Position numbers and translations under genes: made by a program | Notes under the pieces: generated by a model | Told to the model about the DNA's origin: nothing | Seen by the model: only the letters and a program-made list of their open reading frames with translations | Databases searched by the model: none | Part shown: piece by piece, positions 1 to 8,596 of the stretch | Numbering within the stretch: position 1 is the first letter of the stretch | Layout of the letters: every line of letters starts with the position of its first letter | Assembly: GCF_001314605.1 (NCBI RefSeq) | Contig: NZ_LIHP01000002.1 | Span: 1-64,000 of the forward strand | Origin: Marinobacter sp. HL-58 | Lineage (GTDB): Bacteria; Pseudomonadota; Gammaproteobacteria; Pseudomonadales; Oleiphilaceae | DNA length: 64,000 nucleotides | Direction of reading: 5' to 3'

Positions 1-98
1 GGCTTCGGAGAAAGTGATCTGATCCATGGTGGCAACGAATCCTATGCGGTTGGCGATGGCCGTATTATCGCTGATTTCGAGACTTATTCAGAGTCTCC
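1..98 (-). mobile_element. Terminal end of an IS5-like element (cut by window edge)
   Basis: Positions 1-98 match 3351-3447 closely with scattered differences, and the latter is the transposase-start end of the IS at 2302-3447. Read on the minus strand, an ATG at 27 opens MDQITFSEA, the start of a sister transposase whose body lies outside the window. The outer terminus contains the motif TCTGAATAA (reverse strand, around 84-92) shared with both ends of the second copy. Both copies point the same way and bracket murA-murB. Identification as IS5 family rests on the better preserved second copy. Confidence 0.75.
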
Positions 99-123
99 TA
101 AGCTAGTTATAAAAGGTAATTAA

Positions 124-1383
124 ATGAATAAAGGGTTAATTGTAAAAAAAAGTAGCTTGGAAGGGGTGATAGAAGTCTCCGGGGCTAAAAACAGCGTATT
201 AAAACTTTTGACAGCTTCAATATTATCTGATGATAAGATAATATTGAATAACTATCCAAGTTCCTTGCTGGATGCAAGGATACACATTGGTATGCTGGAA
301 AAGTTAGGAAAGAGTTGCAAGCTGCTTGATGCTACAACTGTCACCATCGAGGGAGCTAATCGACTTTCAAATAGACTGGAATGGGATGATCGATCGATTA
401 GGAACACTTTGCTTATCTTGGGCGCATTAACTGCACGAACCGGTGCTGGTGCTGTTCCCCTTCCTGGTGGCTGCCAGTTAGGTGATCGGACTTTTGATCT
501 GCATGAGATGGTATTGCGATCGATGGGAGCCGAAATATGGCAGGAAGGTAATATGCTCTGTGCTAAAGCCCCGAGTGGGGGATTATTGGGCGCGGAGATA
601 CACTTGCCGATCCGGTCAACTGGCGCAACCGAAAATGCTATTATTTCTGGCTCACTAGCCAAAGGCACTACTCGCATCTGGAACCCGCATATTCGACCTG
701 AAATTATCGATCTGATCAATTTCCTTCAGACAATGGGCGCAAAAATACGCATGTTTGGTCAAGAGCATATTGAGGTGACAGGTGTGGAGGGCCTTCATGG
801 AACTCGCTACACCGTGATGCCTGATAATATGGAGGCAATCACTTGGCTTGTTGCGTCAGTTATGACAGGTGGGGATTTAGAAATTAAGAATTTCCCCTAT
901 GCCGACCTAGAGGTGGCGATGATCCATTTGCGTGAGAGTGGTGCAAAGTTTTACAGAGGCGAGGGTAGTTTGATTGTTCGTGGGGGCCGCTGTTACCCAC
1001 TGGAGATAAGCACTGGTCCTCACCCAGGGATCAACTCCGATGTTCAGCCTATATTGGCAGCGTATGCCGCTTGTGCCCAAGGCGAGTCTCGAATCATAGA
1101 TCTTCGGTTTCCAGGGCGTTACGGATACGCAGAAGAAATGGCTAAAATGGGGTTGGGGTATGAGATCAAGGGTAATCTTCTGAAGGTCCATGGCAATCAG
1201 GGAAGCATTATAGGGGCACACGTTAAAGCATTAGATTTACGCGCTGGCGCCGCTCTGGCTTTGTGCGGTCTTGTTGCTGAAGGTGAGACCGTGATCGAAG
1301 ATGCTTGGCAAATAGCCAGAGGCTATGCAGACTTTGATAAAAAGCTTAAATCTTTAGGTGCTGATATAAAATGGATGGGTTAA
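124..1383 (+). CDS. murA: MurA-like UDP-GlcNAc 1-carboxyvinyltransferase, second-copy type
   Basis: The 419-residue product has the usual MurA length. The family enzyme transfers enolpyruvate from PEP to the 3-OH of UDP-GlcNAc in the cytoplasm. Visible catalytic elements are Lys22 in SGAKN, Cys117 in PGGCQLGDR (the fosfomycin-target cysteine) with the following Arg, and the Asp in HPGINSDVQP, so it should be active and fosfomycin sensitive. An AAGG ribosome site precedes the ATG by a few bases. It overlaps murB by 13 nt and sits between two IS5-like elements at the edge of a polysaccharide locus, not in the usual housekeeping murA context. The coding sequence is AT-richer than the core genes. 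I infer a dedicated copy, possibly making a muramic- or lactyl-substituted sugar for surface glycan. An extra housekeeping-type copy is the alternative. Confidence 0.9.
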   Translation: MNKGLIVKKSSLEGVIEVSGAKNSVLKLLTASILSDDKIILNNYPSSLLDARIHIGMLEKLGKSCKLLDATTVTIEGANRLSNRLEWDDRSIRNTLLILGALTARTGAGAVPLPGGCQLGDRTFDLHEMVLRSMGAEIWQEGNMLCAKAPSGGLLGAEIHLPIRSTGATENAIISGSLAKGTTRIWNPHIRPEIIDLINFLQTMGAKIRMFGQEHIEVTGVEGLHGTRYTVMPDNMEAITWLVASVMTGGDLEIKNFPYADLEVAMIHLRESGAKFYRGEGSLIVRGGRCYPLEISTGPHPGINSDVQPILAAYAACAQGESRIIDLRFPGRYGYAEEMAKMGLGYEIKGNLLKVHGNQGSIIGAHVKALDLRAGAALALCGLVAEGETVIEDAWQIARGYADFDKKLKSLGADIKWMG

Positions 1384-2315
1384 CAGGTGGCGATATTGCT
1401 CAACTTCAAGAAATATCACCAGGAGGGGTAATTTGCAATATATCGCTTGCAGAAATTAGCCAGTGGCAAATTGGCGGTATAGCAGATCTTTTAATCCAGC
1501 CAACCAGCCAGGCAGAAATCATTGAATTGCTCCAATGGTTTTATAATAGAGATATTAAGCCAGTTATCATAGGCCTGACCAGCAACCTTCTTTTTTCAGA
1601 TGAAGGAATCAGAGTACCCATAATACAGGTAGGCACGAACCTGAATGCTATCCAAATAATGGGTACAGAAGTTGTTGCTGAAGCAGGTGTCTGGGTACCA
1701 AGTCTTGCGCGTAAGCTAATGCAGCATAGTCTTACAGGAGGCGAGCATGTTAGTGGTATTCCAGGTACGCTGGGTGGACTGATCTGTATGAACGGCGGTA
1801 GCAAACAAAAAGGAATTGCCGATAATATTGTTTGGGTTGAGAGCGTTGATCGAAGCGGCAGACTTTACCGGAGAAGTGTGGAAGACTGTGACTTTGCCTA
1901 TAGAAGATCTATTTTTCAGAATAATAATGAAATCGTCGTAGGTGCCAAGCTAAAGTTTTCTCACTCAGACAGAAATGGCATACGAAGAGATATGTTGAAT
2001 ATTCTCCGAGATCGCCGTAAAAAATTCCCCAGAAAAAAACCTAACTGCGGCTCGGTTTTTAAAAGTAATCCAGCCATGTATTCGGAATTTGGCCCACCTG
2101 GTAAGGTTATTGAAGAGTTGGGTTTTAAAGGAATGAAAATTGGTGGCGCACAGGTTTCTGATCAGCATGCTAACTTTATTGTTAATACAGGCGAAGCTAA
2201 AGCAAAAGACGTTAAACGGCTGATAAAAAATATAAATGATGCAGTTTTTCAGAAAACTGGGTTTTATCTGGAGCGAGAGGCAATCTTTTTTGATGAGTTA
2301 GGAAAGTCTGAATAA
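1371..2315 (+). CDS. murB: MurB-like UDP-N-acetylenolpyruvoylglucosamine reductase
   Basis: The 314-residue product fits the shorter MurB type. The family enzyme reduces UDP-GlcNAc-enolpyruvate to UDP-MurNAc using FAD and NADPH. The FAD-binding part includes GLTSNLLFSDEG and SGIPGTLGGLICMNGGS. The catalytic region has YRRSIF and NCGSVFKSNP with the conserved Ser, and the C-terminal motif GFYLERE is present. Translation is likely coupled to murA through the 13-nt overlap. The last residues (LGKSE) and the TAA lie in or beside the terminal inverted repeat of the downstream IS, so the native C-terminus was probably replaced by a few IS-derived codons. Confidence 0.9.
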   Translation: MDGLTGGDIAQLQEISPGGVICNISLAEISQWQIGGIADLLIQPTSQAEIIELLQWFYNRDIKPVIIGLTSNLLFSDEGIRVPIIQVGTNLNAIQIMGTEVVAEAGVWVPSLARKLMQHSLTGGEHVSGIPGTLGGLICMNGGSKQKGIADNIVWVESVDRSGRLYRRSVEDCDFAYRRSIFQNNNEIVVGAKLKFSHSDRNGIRRDMLNILRDRRKKFPRKKPNCGSVFKSNPAMYSEFGPPGKVIEELGFKGMKIGGAQVSDQHANFIVNTGEAKAKDVKRLIKNINDAVFQKTGFYLEREAIFFDELGKSE

Positions 2316-3447
2316 CCGTTGATTTTTGCTGATCTTGGTTTAAGTCGGCAAAAATCAAAAGTTCAGTCACTAATTACCCTTTATTTGTGTGGTTTTTGTA
2401 GATTTTCTGCCATTTTGGCGGAAAACAGGCGCACTGGCCCTGCGCCAGTAGGGATTTTTCCACCAATTAGCAGGTTGCTGAACGCGGCTAGCAAATGCAG
2501 CCGGTTATTTTTCTTTGCAAGGCCGCGATAGCGGACCCTGCCTTATTCAAAGGCCTGCTTTGTGTACCGGAAGGGATGCTCAACTTTGATGCGAACACTG
2601 GCTTTCATTTTCTCGGCGTTCAGCTTTTCGGCATCTAGCTTCTTCCGGGTACCAGGCCGTTTGGCAATGAACCAGGCGACATCTTCGCGGCGCTTATACT
2701 CATCCCGCTTTTGATTGCCAAGATACCCGGCATCGCCGAAGACTCGCTGCTCTTCTCCGTGCAGCAGTTTACCGGCGGGCACGATGTCGTGAACGGTGGT
2801 AGCGGTGGTATAAATCAGGCCCAGCGTATCGTCGACGCCAATTTGCACCTTCATACCGAAGTGCCATTCATTGCCCTTTCTGGTCTGGTGCATTTCCGGA
2901 TCGCGTTTGCCGCCTTGGTTCTTGGTAGAGCTGGGACCAGAGATAATGGTAGCGTCGACGATGCTTCCTTCACGCAACATCAGGCCTTTTTTCTCCAGTT
3001 GTTTGTTCACCTCTTTAAACAGCACCTTGCCAAGACCGTGTTGCTCCAGGAGATGCCGGAAGCTAAGAATGGTGGTCACGTCCGGCAAGCGGTCCAGCTT
3101 TAGACCGGCGAAGTGGTGCATGGATTCAATCTCGTACAAAGCATCTTCCATGGCCGGATCGCCAAGGTTATAGAACAACTGAATGCTGTGAACTCGCAGG
3201 ATGGCAGGCAGCGGATAGGGAGACCGGCCGTTCCGCTCCTTGGGGTAATAACGGGCTACCTTTTTCTCCAACTGCTTCCAGGGAACCAGTTTGTCCATCC
3301 GTTTGAGAAAGATCTCGCGGCGGATGATGCGTTTCTTGTTCTCTTACTCGGCTTCGGACAAGGTCATCTGATCCATGTGCCAGTGAATCCTGTGCGGTTG
3401 GTGATGGCCGTATTATCGCTGATTTTGAAGACTTATTCAGAATCTCC
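2302..3447 (-). mobile_element. IS5-family element, decayed
   Basis: A ~1.15-kb element. TCTGAATAA occurs at 2307-2315 and, inverted, at 3433-3441, marking imperfect terminal repeats. TTAG sits just outside both ends (2298-2301 and 3448-3451), a plausible 4-bp target duplication of the kind made by IS5-type elements; the exact terminus is uncertain by one base. The transposase inside is broken by two stops. The right end is nearly the same as positions 1-98. Confidence 0.8.
2381..3376 (-). pseudogene. IS5-family DDE transposase, two in-frame nonsense codons
   Basis: Read from the ATG at 3376 the frame gives MDQMTLSEAE, then TAA at 3346-3344, then ENKKRIIRREIFLKRMDKLVPW and the rest of a typical ~330-residue IS5-type transposase. 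The catalytic-domain text includes GSIVDATIISGPSSTKN, VHDIVPAGKLLHGEE with VFGDAGYLG, and the IKVEHPFR region. A second stop falls at 2543-2545, after which the same frame continues VRYRGLAKKNNRLHLLAAFSNLL to a final stop at 2381-2383. The longest open piece is 2543-3298. No frameshift is needed, so inactivation is by point changes. Autonomous transposition is unlikely. Confidence 0.85.
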
Positions 3448-3553
3448 TTAGGTAGAGAATTCAGATGATAACTGCAGCATTTTGGCGTAACCAGGTAGAG
3501 GCGGGAGGGCCGACGCCGGTATCCCCACGGGCCTTACCGACCAAAGTGAAGCA

Positions 3554-4495
3554 GTGATGAAATACCGACAACTAACCCAGACTCAACGATACCAAATTTC
3601 GGCCCTGCGTGCGGCTGGCGAAAGCAAGCGACAGATCGTAGCAATACTTAGCTGCCACAACAGTACGATCAGCCGCGAGTTGCAGCGTAATAGCGTTCGC
3701 AGCTATGAACCTGAGACGGCGCAGCATAAGGCGAATATCTGGCGTAGAAACGCCTTCAAGCGCGACAAACGAGTTCAGTGGCTGACGGACTGGGTGACTG
3801 AACGGCTGAAGGGACACTGGAGCCCCGAGCAGATCGCAGCCTTTACGCGCCGCATGAACACTTCAGTGCAAATCAGTCACGAGTGGGCCTATGCCTTGAC
3901 TCATCGTGATCGCCTTTTGGGTGGTCGCCTTTGGCGCTTCTGTCGACATCGGAACAATCGTGATCGCAAACGCAGAGCGAAGGAAGCGGGCCTCGGCACA
4001 ACCCCGAATCGGGTCGAAATTCTGTGCCGCCCCAAAGAAACTGAAAGGTGGGTCACGCTTGGCCTCTGGCAAGGCGACACGGTGCTCCAAGGCCACAAAC
4101 AATCCAGTTTGGTGGCATTGGTGGAGCGTCGGCGGCTACTTGCTCGCAGGTGGTCTAAAGCATTTTACGGCCGCGCATCTTGATCAGGCTTTTGAAGCCA
4201 ATCCGAGGTCTTGTGAAAACGGCGGCACTGGAAAACGGTAGCGAGTTTGCGGAACACGAACAGGCGAACAAAGAGTTGGATCTGGCCGCCTATTTTTATG
4301 GTCCATGCTGCTCCGGTCAACGGGCATGAATAAGAACAGGAACGGCTTGCTGCGCCAGAACTACCCAAAAGGGACGAACTTTGTCAGGCTGTCTCAAACG
4401 CACATCAACCGCGTGGTTGAGCAATTGAATAACCGACCCGGAAAACGGCTGGGCTACCGGACACCGGCAGAGGTGTTTTGGGGGGGAATATACTG
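3554..4495 (+). pseudogene. IS30-family transposase, frameshifted
   Basis: The open part (3554-4183) begins MMKYRQLTQTQRYQISALRAAG, the N-terminal helix-turn-helix of IS30-type transposases, and reaches the first catalytic Asp in WQGDTVLQG followed by LVALVERR. The remainder is present but out of frame. An NGSEF-like segment near 4225-4255 and a C-terminal segment (GLLRQNYPKGTNFVRL, LNNRPGKRLGYRTPAEVF) at about 4335-4485 are readable only after frame changes, with stops between them. The element separates murA-murB and its IS5 neighbour from the glycosyltransferase block. Confidence 0.85.
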
Positions 4496-4601
4496 GGGCA
4501 CTATAAATGAGCGGTGCTGTGGTTATTGGTTGAATCCACTATTGCGTTTGAGTAGCTTTCTTCCATTTTTAAAAGCGGTTTATCGAAAAGTTGAGCGTTA
4601 G
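4496..4601 (+). other. Possible 3' remnant of an interrupted polysaccharide gene
   Basis: After the IS30 C-terminal motif the frame runs on through AT-rich sequence encoding a hydrophobic/basic tail (LNPLLRLSSFLPFLKAVYRK) and stops at 4599-4601. Its composition matches the glycosyltransferase genes downstream and not the IS, so it may be the end of a gene cut by the IS30 insertion. Nothing identifies the family, and it could equally be non-coding. Positions 4602-4664 are AT-rich and probably hold the promoter and leader of the next gene. Confidence 0.25.
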
Positions 4602-4664
4602 TCAGGCATTAACTAAAACATTTATTATAATTTATTGTTTGCGCGAGAAAAAAGTGTCATCTAA

Positions 4665-5861
4665 ATGAAAATATTATATGACTTTCAAGATATGAGTGGT
4701 GGAGCGCCTCGCTCTCACTTGGAGCACCTTAAAGCGATGTACAATAGTGGCCATGAAGTGGTGGCAGTCATAGGTAAAGATTCCCAACAATTATCCCACC
4801 TTGCTCCATATTTGAGGATTTTAAATGTCCCACCCTTTGATTTTAAAAATATCTTTAAAAATCTGTGGTTGGTTATGACATGGGTGAGGGTAGTAAGGCT
4901 GGAGAAGCCGGACTTGATACATTCATGCCGCCCTTCGCATTATTCATTTCTGGCAGTGGTGTCTGACATTACGGGAATTCCGCTAGTTTTTAGTCAGGCT
5001 GGCGGTAAGGTAGAGCCTCACATCATCAAGGTTGTAAAAGGGAAAGTCGCCATATGCTATTCTAAGGAAAATGTTTGCGATATGCTGGATTTAGGTTTTG
5101 ATCCTAAGTCAATTTTTTTGGTTTCAAATAGAATCAAACTAAATTATAGGGGAAAAGGTTATTCTTCAATAACCGGGGACAAAATTCTTGTGTTGGGGAA
5201 TATTAAGCGCCAGACAATAGGTGGGATTGTGAGCTTGCTTCAACGCATAAGCGATGCCGCGAATAAAGGAGATCGCTTTTATTTGTGTATAGCTGGAGCG
5301 GACAAATCTGAAGATGAGGAGTATTCAAAGATTCTAAACTCTTATATTTTTGATATTAACAATAAACTGGGTCGGAAATCTATTGAGTACCGCGGCTGGG
5401 TGAATGATTTTTCTAATCTTACAGAAGAATTTTCTATTTTTGTTGGTAAAGGGCGTAGTATAATTGAACCTTGTATGCTAGGAAATGTTGGATACGTAAT
5501 ATCGGAAAAAGGTAGATTGACAAGGATAAGAGAAGAAACGGTTGAGGATTTGTATCATTATAACTTCTCAGGGAGAGGAAATCTTCAAGATGATTCGGCC
5601 GAGTTTGACTCTTTAATAAAGGGGATTTGCAACCATCGCGAGATAATAAAAGATGCTAAAAATGTGCGTTTAACCCTCAGTCGACTTTATAATTCTGAGT
5701 ATTCAGCGTGCAAGTTAGAAAAAGTATATCGTCATGCTTTTAATGAAAATGATGGTAAGTCAAGAAAAGCAAAGGCATTTTTGCGTTTATTGAATTTATA
5801 TTTTCAGTTTTTTAAATTCAGAGGCAAAAGTCACTCCTTTGGTTGGTTGAGAAGGTTTTAG
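4665..5861 (+). CDS. Glycosyltransferase, GT4-like
   Basis: The 398-residue product begins MKILYDFQDMSGGAPRSHLEHL, the Rossmann opening with a GG loop seen in GT-B glycosyltransferases. HSCRPSHYSFLAVVSDITGIPLVFS in the N-terminal domain is also typical. The C-terminal donor-site motif is weak (GRSIIEPCMLGNVGYVIS at about 265-282, with a candidate donor-binding Glu). It would act at the inner face of the inner membrane, adding a sugar to the lipid-linked repeat unit. It is AT-rich and is followed directly by the polymerase gene. Donor and acceptor sugars cannot be read from sequence. Confidence 0.75.
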   Translation: MKILYDFQDMSGGAPRSHLEHLKAMYNSGHEVVAVIGKDSQQLSHLAPYLRILNVPPFDFKNIFKNLWLVMTWVRVVRLEKPDLIHSCRPSHYSFLAVVSDITGIPLVFSQAGGKVEPHIIKVVKGKVAICYSKENVCDMLDLGFDPKSIFLVSNRIKLNYRGKGYSSITGDKILVLGNIKRQTIGGIVSLLQRISDAANKGDRFYLCIAGADKSEDEEYSKILNSYIFDINNKLGRKSIEYRGWVNDFSNLTEEFSIFVGKGRSIIEPCMLGNVGYVISEKGRLTRIREETVEDLYHYNFSGRGNLQDDSAEFDSLIKGICNHREIIKDAKNVRLTLSRLYNSEYSACKLEKVYRHAFNENDGKSRKAKAFLRLLNLYFQFFKFRGKSHSFGWLRRF

Positions 5862-5863
5862 AA

Positions 5864-7060
5864 GTGGCAAAAGTCTTAACGTTATTATTTATTGTCCTTC
5901 TCCCTTTAGACCTTGTCTTCAAAGAACTTGATCTTTGGTATTTGAGTTCGAATTTTGTCGGTCTAATTCTTTTTTTATATGGTGTTTTGGCCTTAAGGTT
6001 GAGGTTAACTTCGTCTCATATTGGTTTTATATTTTTTGTCATGCTGGTCTTAATGTCGTACTTTTGGAGCAAAGAAATATCGTACTGGATAAGGTCTGTG
6101 CTTCCATTAGTTTTGTCAATAGCCTATGTATTGGTCATCCCGAGCATCGTCTTTTATAAAAACAATTTGAGGGTCGATGATTTGCTCGTGTGTTATGTTT
6201 TTTCTGTGCTGTTTGTTGCTATCTTGGCGTTCATCTATTATCTAATATATGGGAGTGTTTATGCCGGTGACAGAATGACTTTAGGCTCCCTCAACCCAAC
6301 GTGGCTTGGAGCATATATATCTTTGGCAATATTAATTTGTTTTGATAGGTTAAGATCGTCTGTTAGCTTTTTGTATTTTGGGATATTAATTATTCTAAGT
6401 GCCTTTCTAGTATTAACGCAAAGTCGAACTTCTATGGGTGCGATTCTAGGGTCTCTTATCTTCTGCTTACTAATTTTCTCTGCGAGAGATCTTGTGAGAT
6501 CAATAAAGACACTTCGATTACAGACTGTAAATTTTAAGTGGGTGTTTTTTGTCGGAGTAGCCTTGATTGTGTTGGTTGGATTGGTTTTGGTTATTGGTAC
6601 TGAAAATCTTGGTCTAATGCGACTAAATAGTTTAATGTCGGGGGACCTCAAAGCTATGACCGCGGGGCGCAACTTACTCTTCTTCGAGTATCTTCAGATG
6701 CCCAGTGATCCATTATTGGGCTGGGGATACGGAATGACGCCTTATCAATATTGTGAGTACTATGCTTGTGATTCACATAGGATGCCGCACAACAACTACT
6801 TGCTAATCTTTAAAGAGCTGGGCGTTATCGGATCAGCTGTGTATCTCTTTTTTTCTGTACATATAATTTTTAAAGCAATATTCTGGCGCTCTCGGAGAAG
6901 TTTCTTGGTTTCATTGATTTCGGTATATCTTTTCATTATAGGGTTTGGTAACGATACTATTGGTTATAAGTATTATTGGATTGGAGTTTTGCTATATTTT
7001 ATAATTTATATTGGTGGCCGTTATGAATATCATAATAGTAACACACGTTTATCCAGATAA
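5864..7060 (+). CDS. wzy: O-antigen polymerase, Wzy/RfaL-like
   Basis: A highly hydrophobic ~398-residue protein with about ten or more membrane segments. A large loop after mid-protein carries TAGRNLLFFEYLQ...LLGWGYG and MPHNNYLLIFKELG, the pattern of the Wzy/WaaL superfamily (PHN-x-YL before the final helices). Wzy joins undecaprenyl-linked repeat units in the periplasm. I chose the GTG at 5864 because GAGAAGG lies about 10 nt upstream; an upstream TTG at 5843 is also in frame. Position within a glycosyltransferase run and before any acceptor-core genes favours polymerase over ligase. No Wzx flippase is present in the window. Confidence 0.75.
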   Translation: MAKVLTLLFIVLLPLDLVFKELDLWYLSSNFVGLILFLYGVLALRLRLTSSHIGFIFFVMLVLMSYFWSKEISYWIRSVLPLVLSIAYVLVIPSIVFYKNNLRVDDLLVCYVFSVLFVAILAFIYYLIYGSVYAGDRMTLGSLNPTWLGAYISLAILICFDRLRSSVSFLYFGILIILSAFLVLTQSRTSMGAILGSLIFCLLIFSARDLVRSIKTLRLQTVNFKWVFFVGVALIVLVGLVLVIGTENLGLMRLNSLMSGDLKAMTAGRNLLFFEYLQMPSDPLLGWGYGMTPYQYCEYYACDSHRMPHNNYLLIFKELGVIGSAVYLFFSVHIIFKAIFWRSRRSFLVSLISVYLFIIGFGNDTIGYKYYWIGVLLYFIIYIGGRYEYHNSNTRLSR

Positions 7061-8165
7061 GGCAGATGCGCAAGCCGGAATTTTTGTTCATCGTCAGGTT
7101 AAAGAGCTAGAAAGGTTAGGGCACAATGCTCAGGTAATAAGGTTGGTTCCTTCTTTTTTTCTAAGGTATAGTAAAAAAGAAAGGGACTATATTCACGAGG
7201 GTGTGAAGGTAACGTGTGTAAAGTATTTTAAGATCCCATCTAGATACTTTTATTCATTAAGCACGCTAATCGCAGGCGTTGTATGTTTGATTGATAGTCG
7301 TGTTCGTTCTATTAATAATGTAGATCTAGTTTATAGCCAGTGGTCGCTGCCAGGGGGATTTGTCGGGTTTTGTATCTCTAAGTTAAAGAGGGTAAAAAGT
7401 TTTGTTTGTGTGAGAGGTAGCGATATAAATTGTTTTTCTAAAAATGATTTTTTGGCTCGGATCATAAATAGAGCTGCATTGAGCTCATCTTCCCATGTCT
7501 TTTCCGTTAGTGAGTTACTGATGAAAGAGGCGAAGAAATGTGCAGGTCTTCGTGATGATTTAGTCAGTGTTAATTATAATGGTGTCGATTCTGAGGTTTT
7601 TTTTCCTCCATTATTAAGACCGTTCAGCACTCCTTCATTTCTCTTTGTAGGAAATTTAAAAAAAGAAAAGGGTGTTTTTGAGCTTCTGAGGCTTTTTGAG
7701 CTTATTAAAGCCTGTTTTCCGATTGCAACGCTTACTGTTGTTGGCAAAGGCGCACTTGAAAGTAAATTAAAGTCTTTTAGTGTAGAGAGGAAGCTGGATG
7801 TAAATTTCGTTGGCTCACAGAAGGCTGATAAGGTGGCGCTGTTAATGAGGGAGTGTAATTATTTTATTTTCCTCTCTAAAAGCGAGGGGTTGCCAAATGT
7901 TGTATTGGAGGCCCTGGCATCAGGCATGATCGTTTTTAGTACACCTGTGGGGGGGGTCCCTGAAGTTGTCTTCCATGGGGTGAACGGCTTTCATATCTCC
8001 GACATAGATTTAAATGCGTCTAGAGATGTAATAAAAGAGGTTCTTTTGATGTCACCTGACCACCTGTCACGTATCTCTGATAAAGCTTCCGTTACTGTGG
8101 TTGAAAAATTTAACTGGAAGAGTAATGTGCGTTATCTTACGGAGGTGTTTAACGAGTGCCAATAA
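7023..8165 (+). CDS. Glycosyltransferase family 4
   Basis: The 380-residue product starts MNIIIVTHVYPDKADAQAGIFVHRQVKELERLGH, a standard GT4 acceptor-domain opening, and contains VRGSDIN and FLFVGNLKKEKGVFELL. The donor motif SKSEGLPNVVLEALASGMIV carries the EX7E pair. The ATG at 7023 gives this conserved start; an in-frame TTG at 7011 is less likely. It overlaps the 3' end of the polymerase gene, indicating co-transcription. It would use a nucleotide-sugar donor on the cytoplasmic face. The substrate is unknown. Confidence 0.85.
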   Translation: MNIIIVTHVYPDKADAQAGIFVHRQVKELERLGHNAQVIRLVPSFFLRYSKKERDYIHEGVKVTCVKYFKIPSRYFYSLSTLIAGVVCLIDSRVRSINNVDLVYSQWSLPGGFVGFCISKLKRVKSFVCVRGSDINCFSKNDFLARIINRAALSSSSHVFSVSELLMKEAKKCAGLRDDLVSVNYNGVDSEVFFPPLLRPFSTPSFLFVGNLKKEKGVFELLRLFELIKACFPIATLTVVGKGALESKLKSFSVERKLDVNFVGSQKADKVALLMRECNYFIFLSKSEGLPNVVLEALASGMIVFSTPVGGVPEVVFHGVNGFHISDIDLNASRDVIKEVLLMSPDHLSRISDKASVTVVEKFNWKSNVRYLTEVFNECQ

Positions 8166-8362
8166 AATTGTTCTCTCTTTAATTTCGTTAACAATTTTCA
8201 CCGGCCGATGCGCGGTGATTTTTAATCCAGTTGCGGGGGCCACAGCAATACGCACAGCAGGATTTATCTGTATCGACAACCGATCGACTTCCGCAATCAG
8301 ACCAGTTGCCTTGCGCTGATTGTCGAACCGGAGCAGAGGCGTAGCCTGTTTTATGGTGCGCT
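8166..8362 (+). other. Intergenic stretch with no recognisable gene
   Basis: Short open frames exist on both strands but none has a ribosome site or family motifs. Base composition shifts from AT-rich to GC-richer inside the stretch, so a junction between polysaccharide DNA and IS-borne DNA probably lies here. Confidence 0.4.
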
Positions 8363-8545
8363 TTGCGTTTTCGCCACTGGCACGGCCCCTGGAAATCCAT
8401 GAGATCCTTTGAGCTGGCAACGCTGGAATGGATGTCCTGGTTCAAGCACCAACAGCTGATGGAAGCACTGGGGTATTTCCCGCCAGCAGAAGCTGAGGCA
8501 AACTACTATCGGCAACTTAACAGTCAGGCTGTTATGGCAGCGTGA
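8363..8545 (+). pseudogene. IS3-family transposase (OrfB) C-terminal remnant
   Basis: The last ~60 codons read WMSWFKHQQLMEALGYFPPAEAEANYYRQLNS, close to the highly characteristic C-terminus (PPAEAEANYY) of IS3-type integrase-like transposases. No catalytic domain is present. The stop is followed by a GC-rich tail ending near 8586 (CGATACCCGGGGCGGTTCA) that could be the IS right end. It lies between two glycosyltransferase genes and marks a third IS insertion in this locus. Confidence 0.75.
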
Positions 8546-8596
8546 CTAAAACCAACGGGCCTCCGCGATACCCGGGGCGGTTCATAGAGATTACTT

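Noticed and set aside
8067..8445. Minus-strand frames at the end of the GT4 gene and over the IS3 remnant
   Set aside because: No motif or ribosome site was found, and the plus strand carries the IS3 C-terminal signature.
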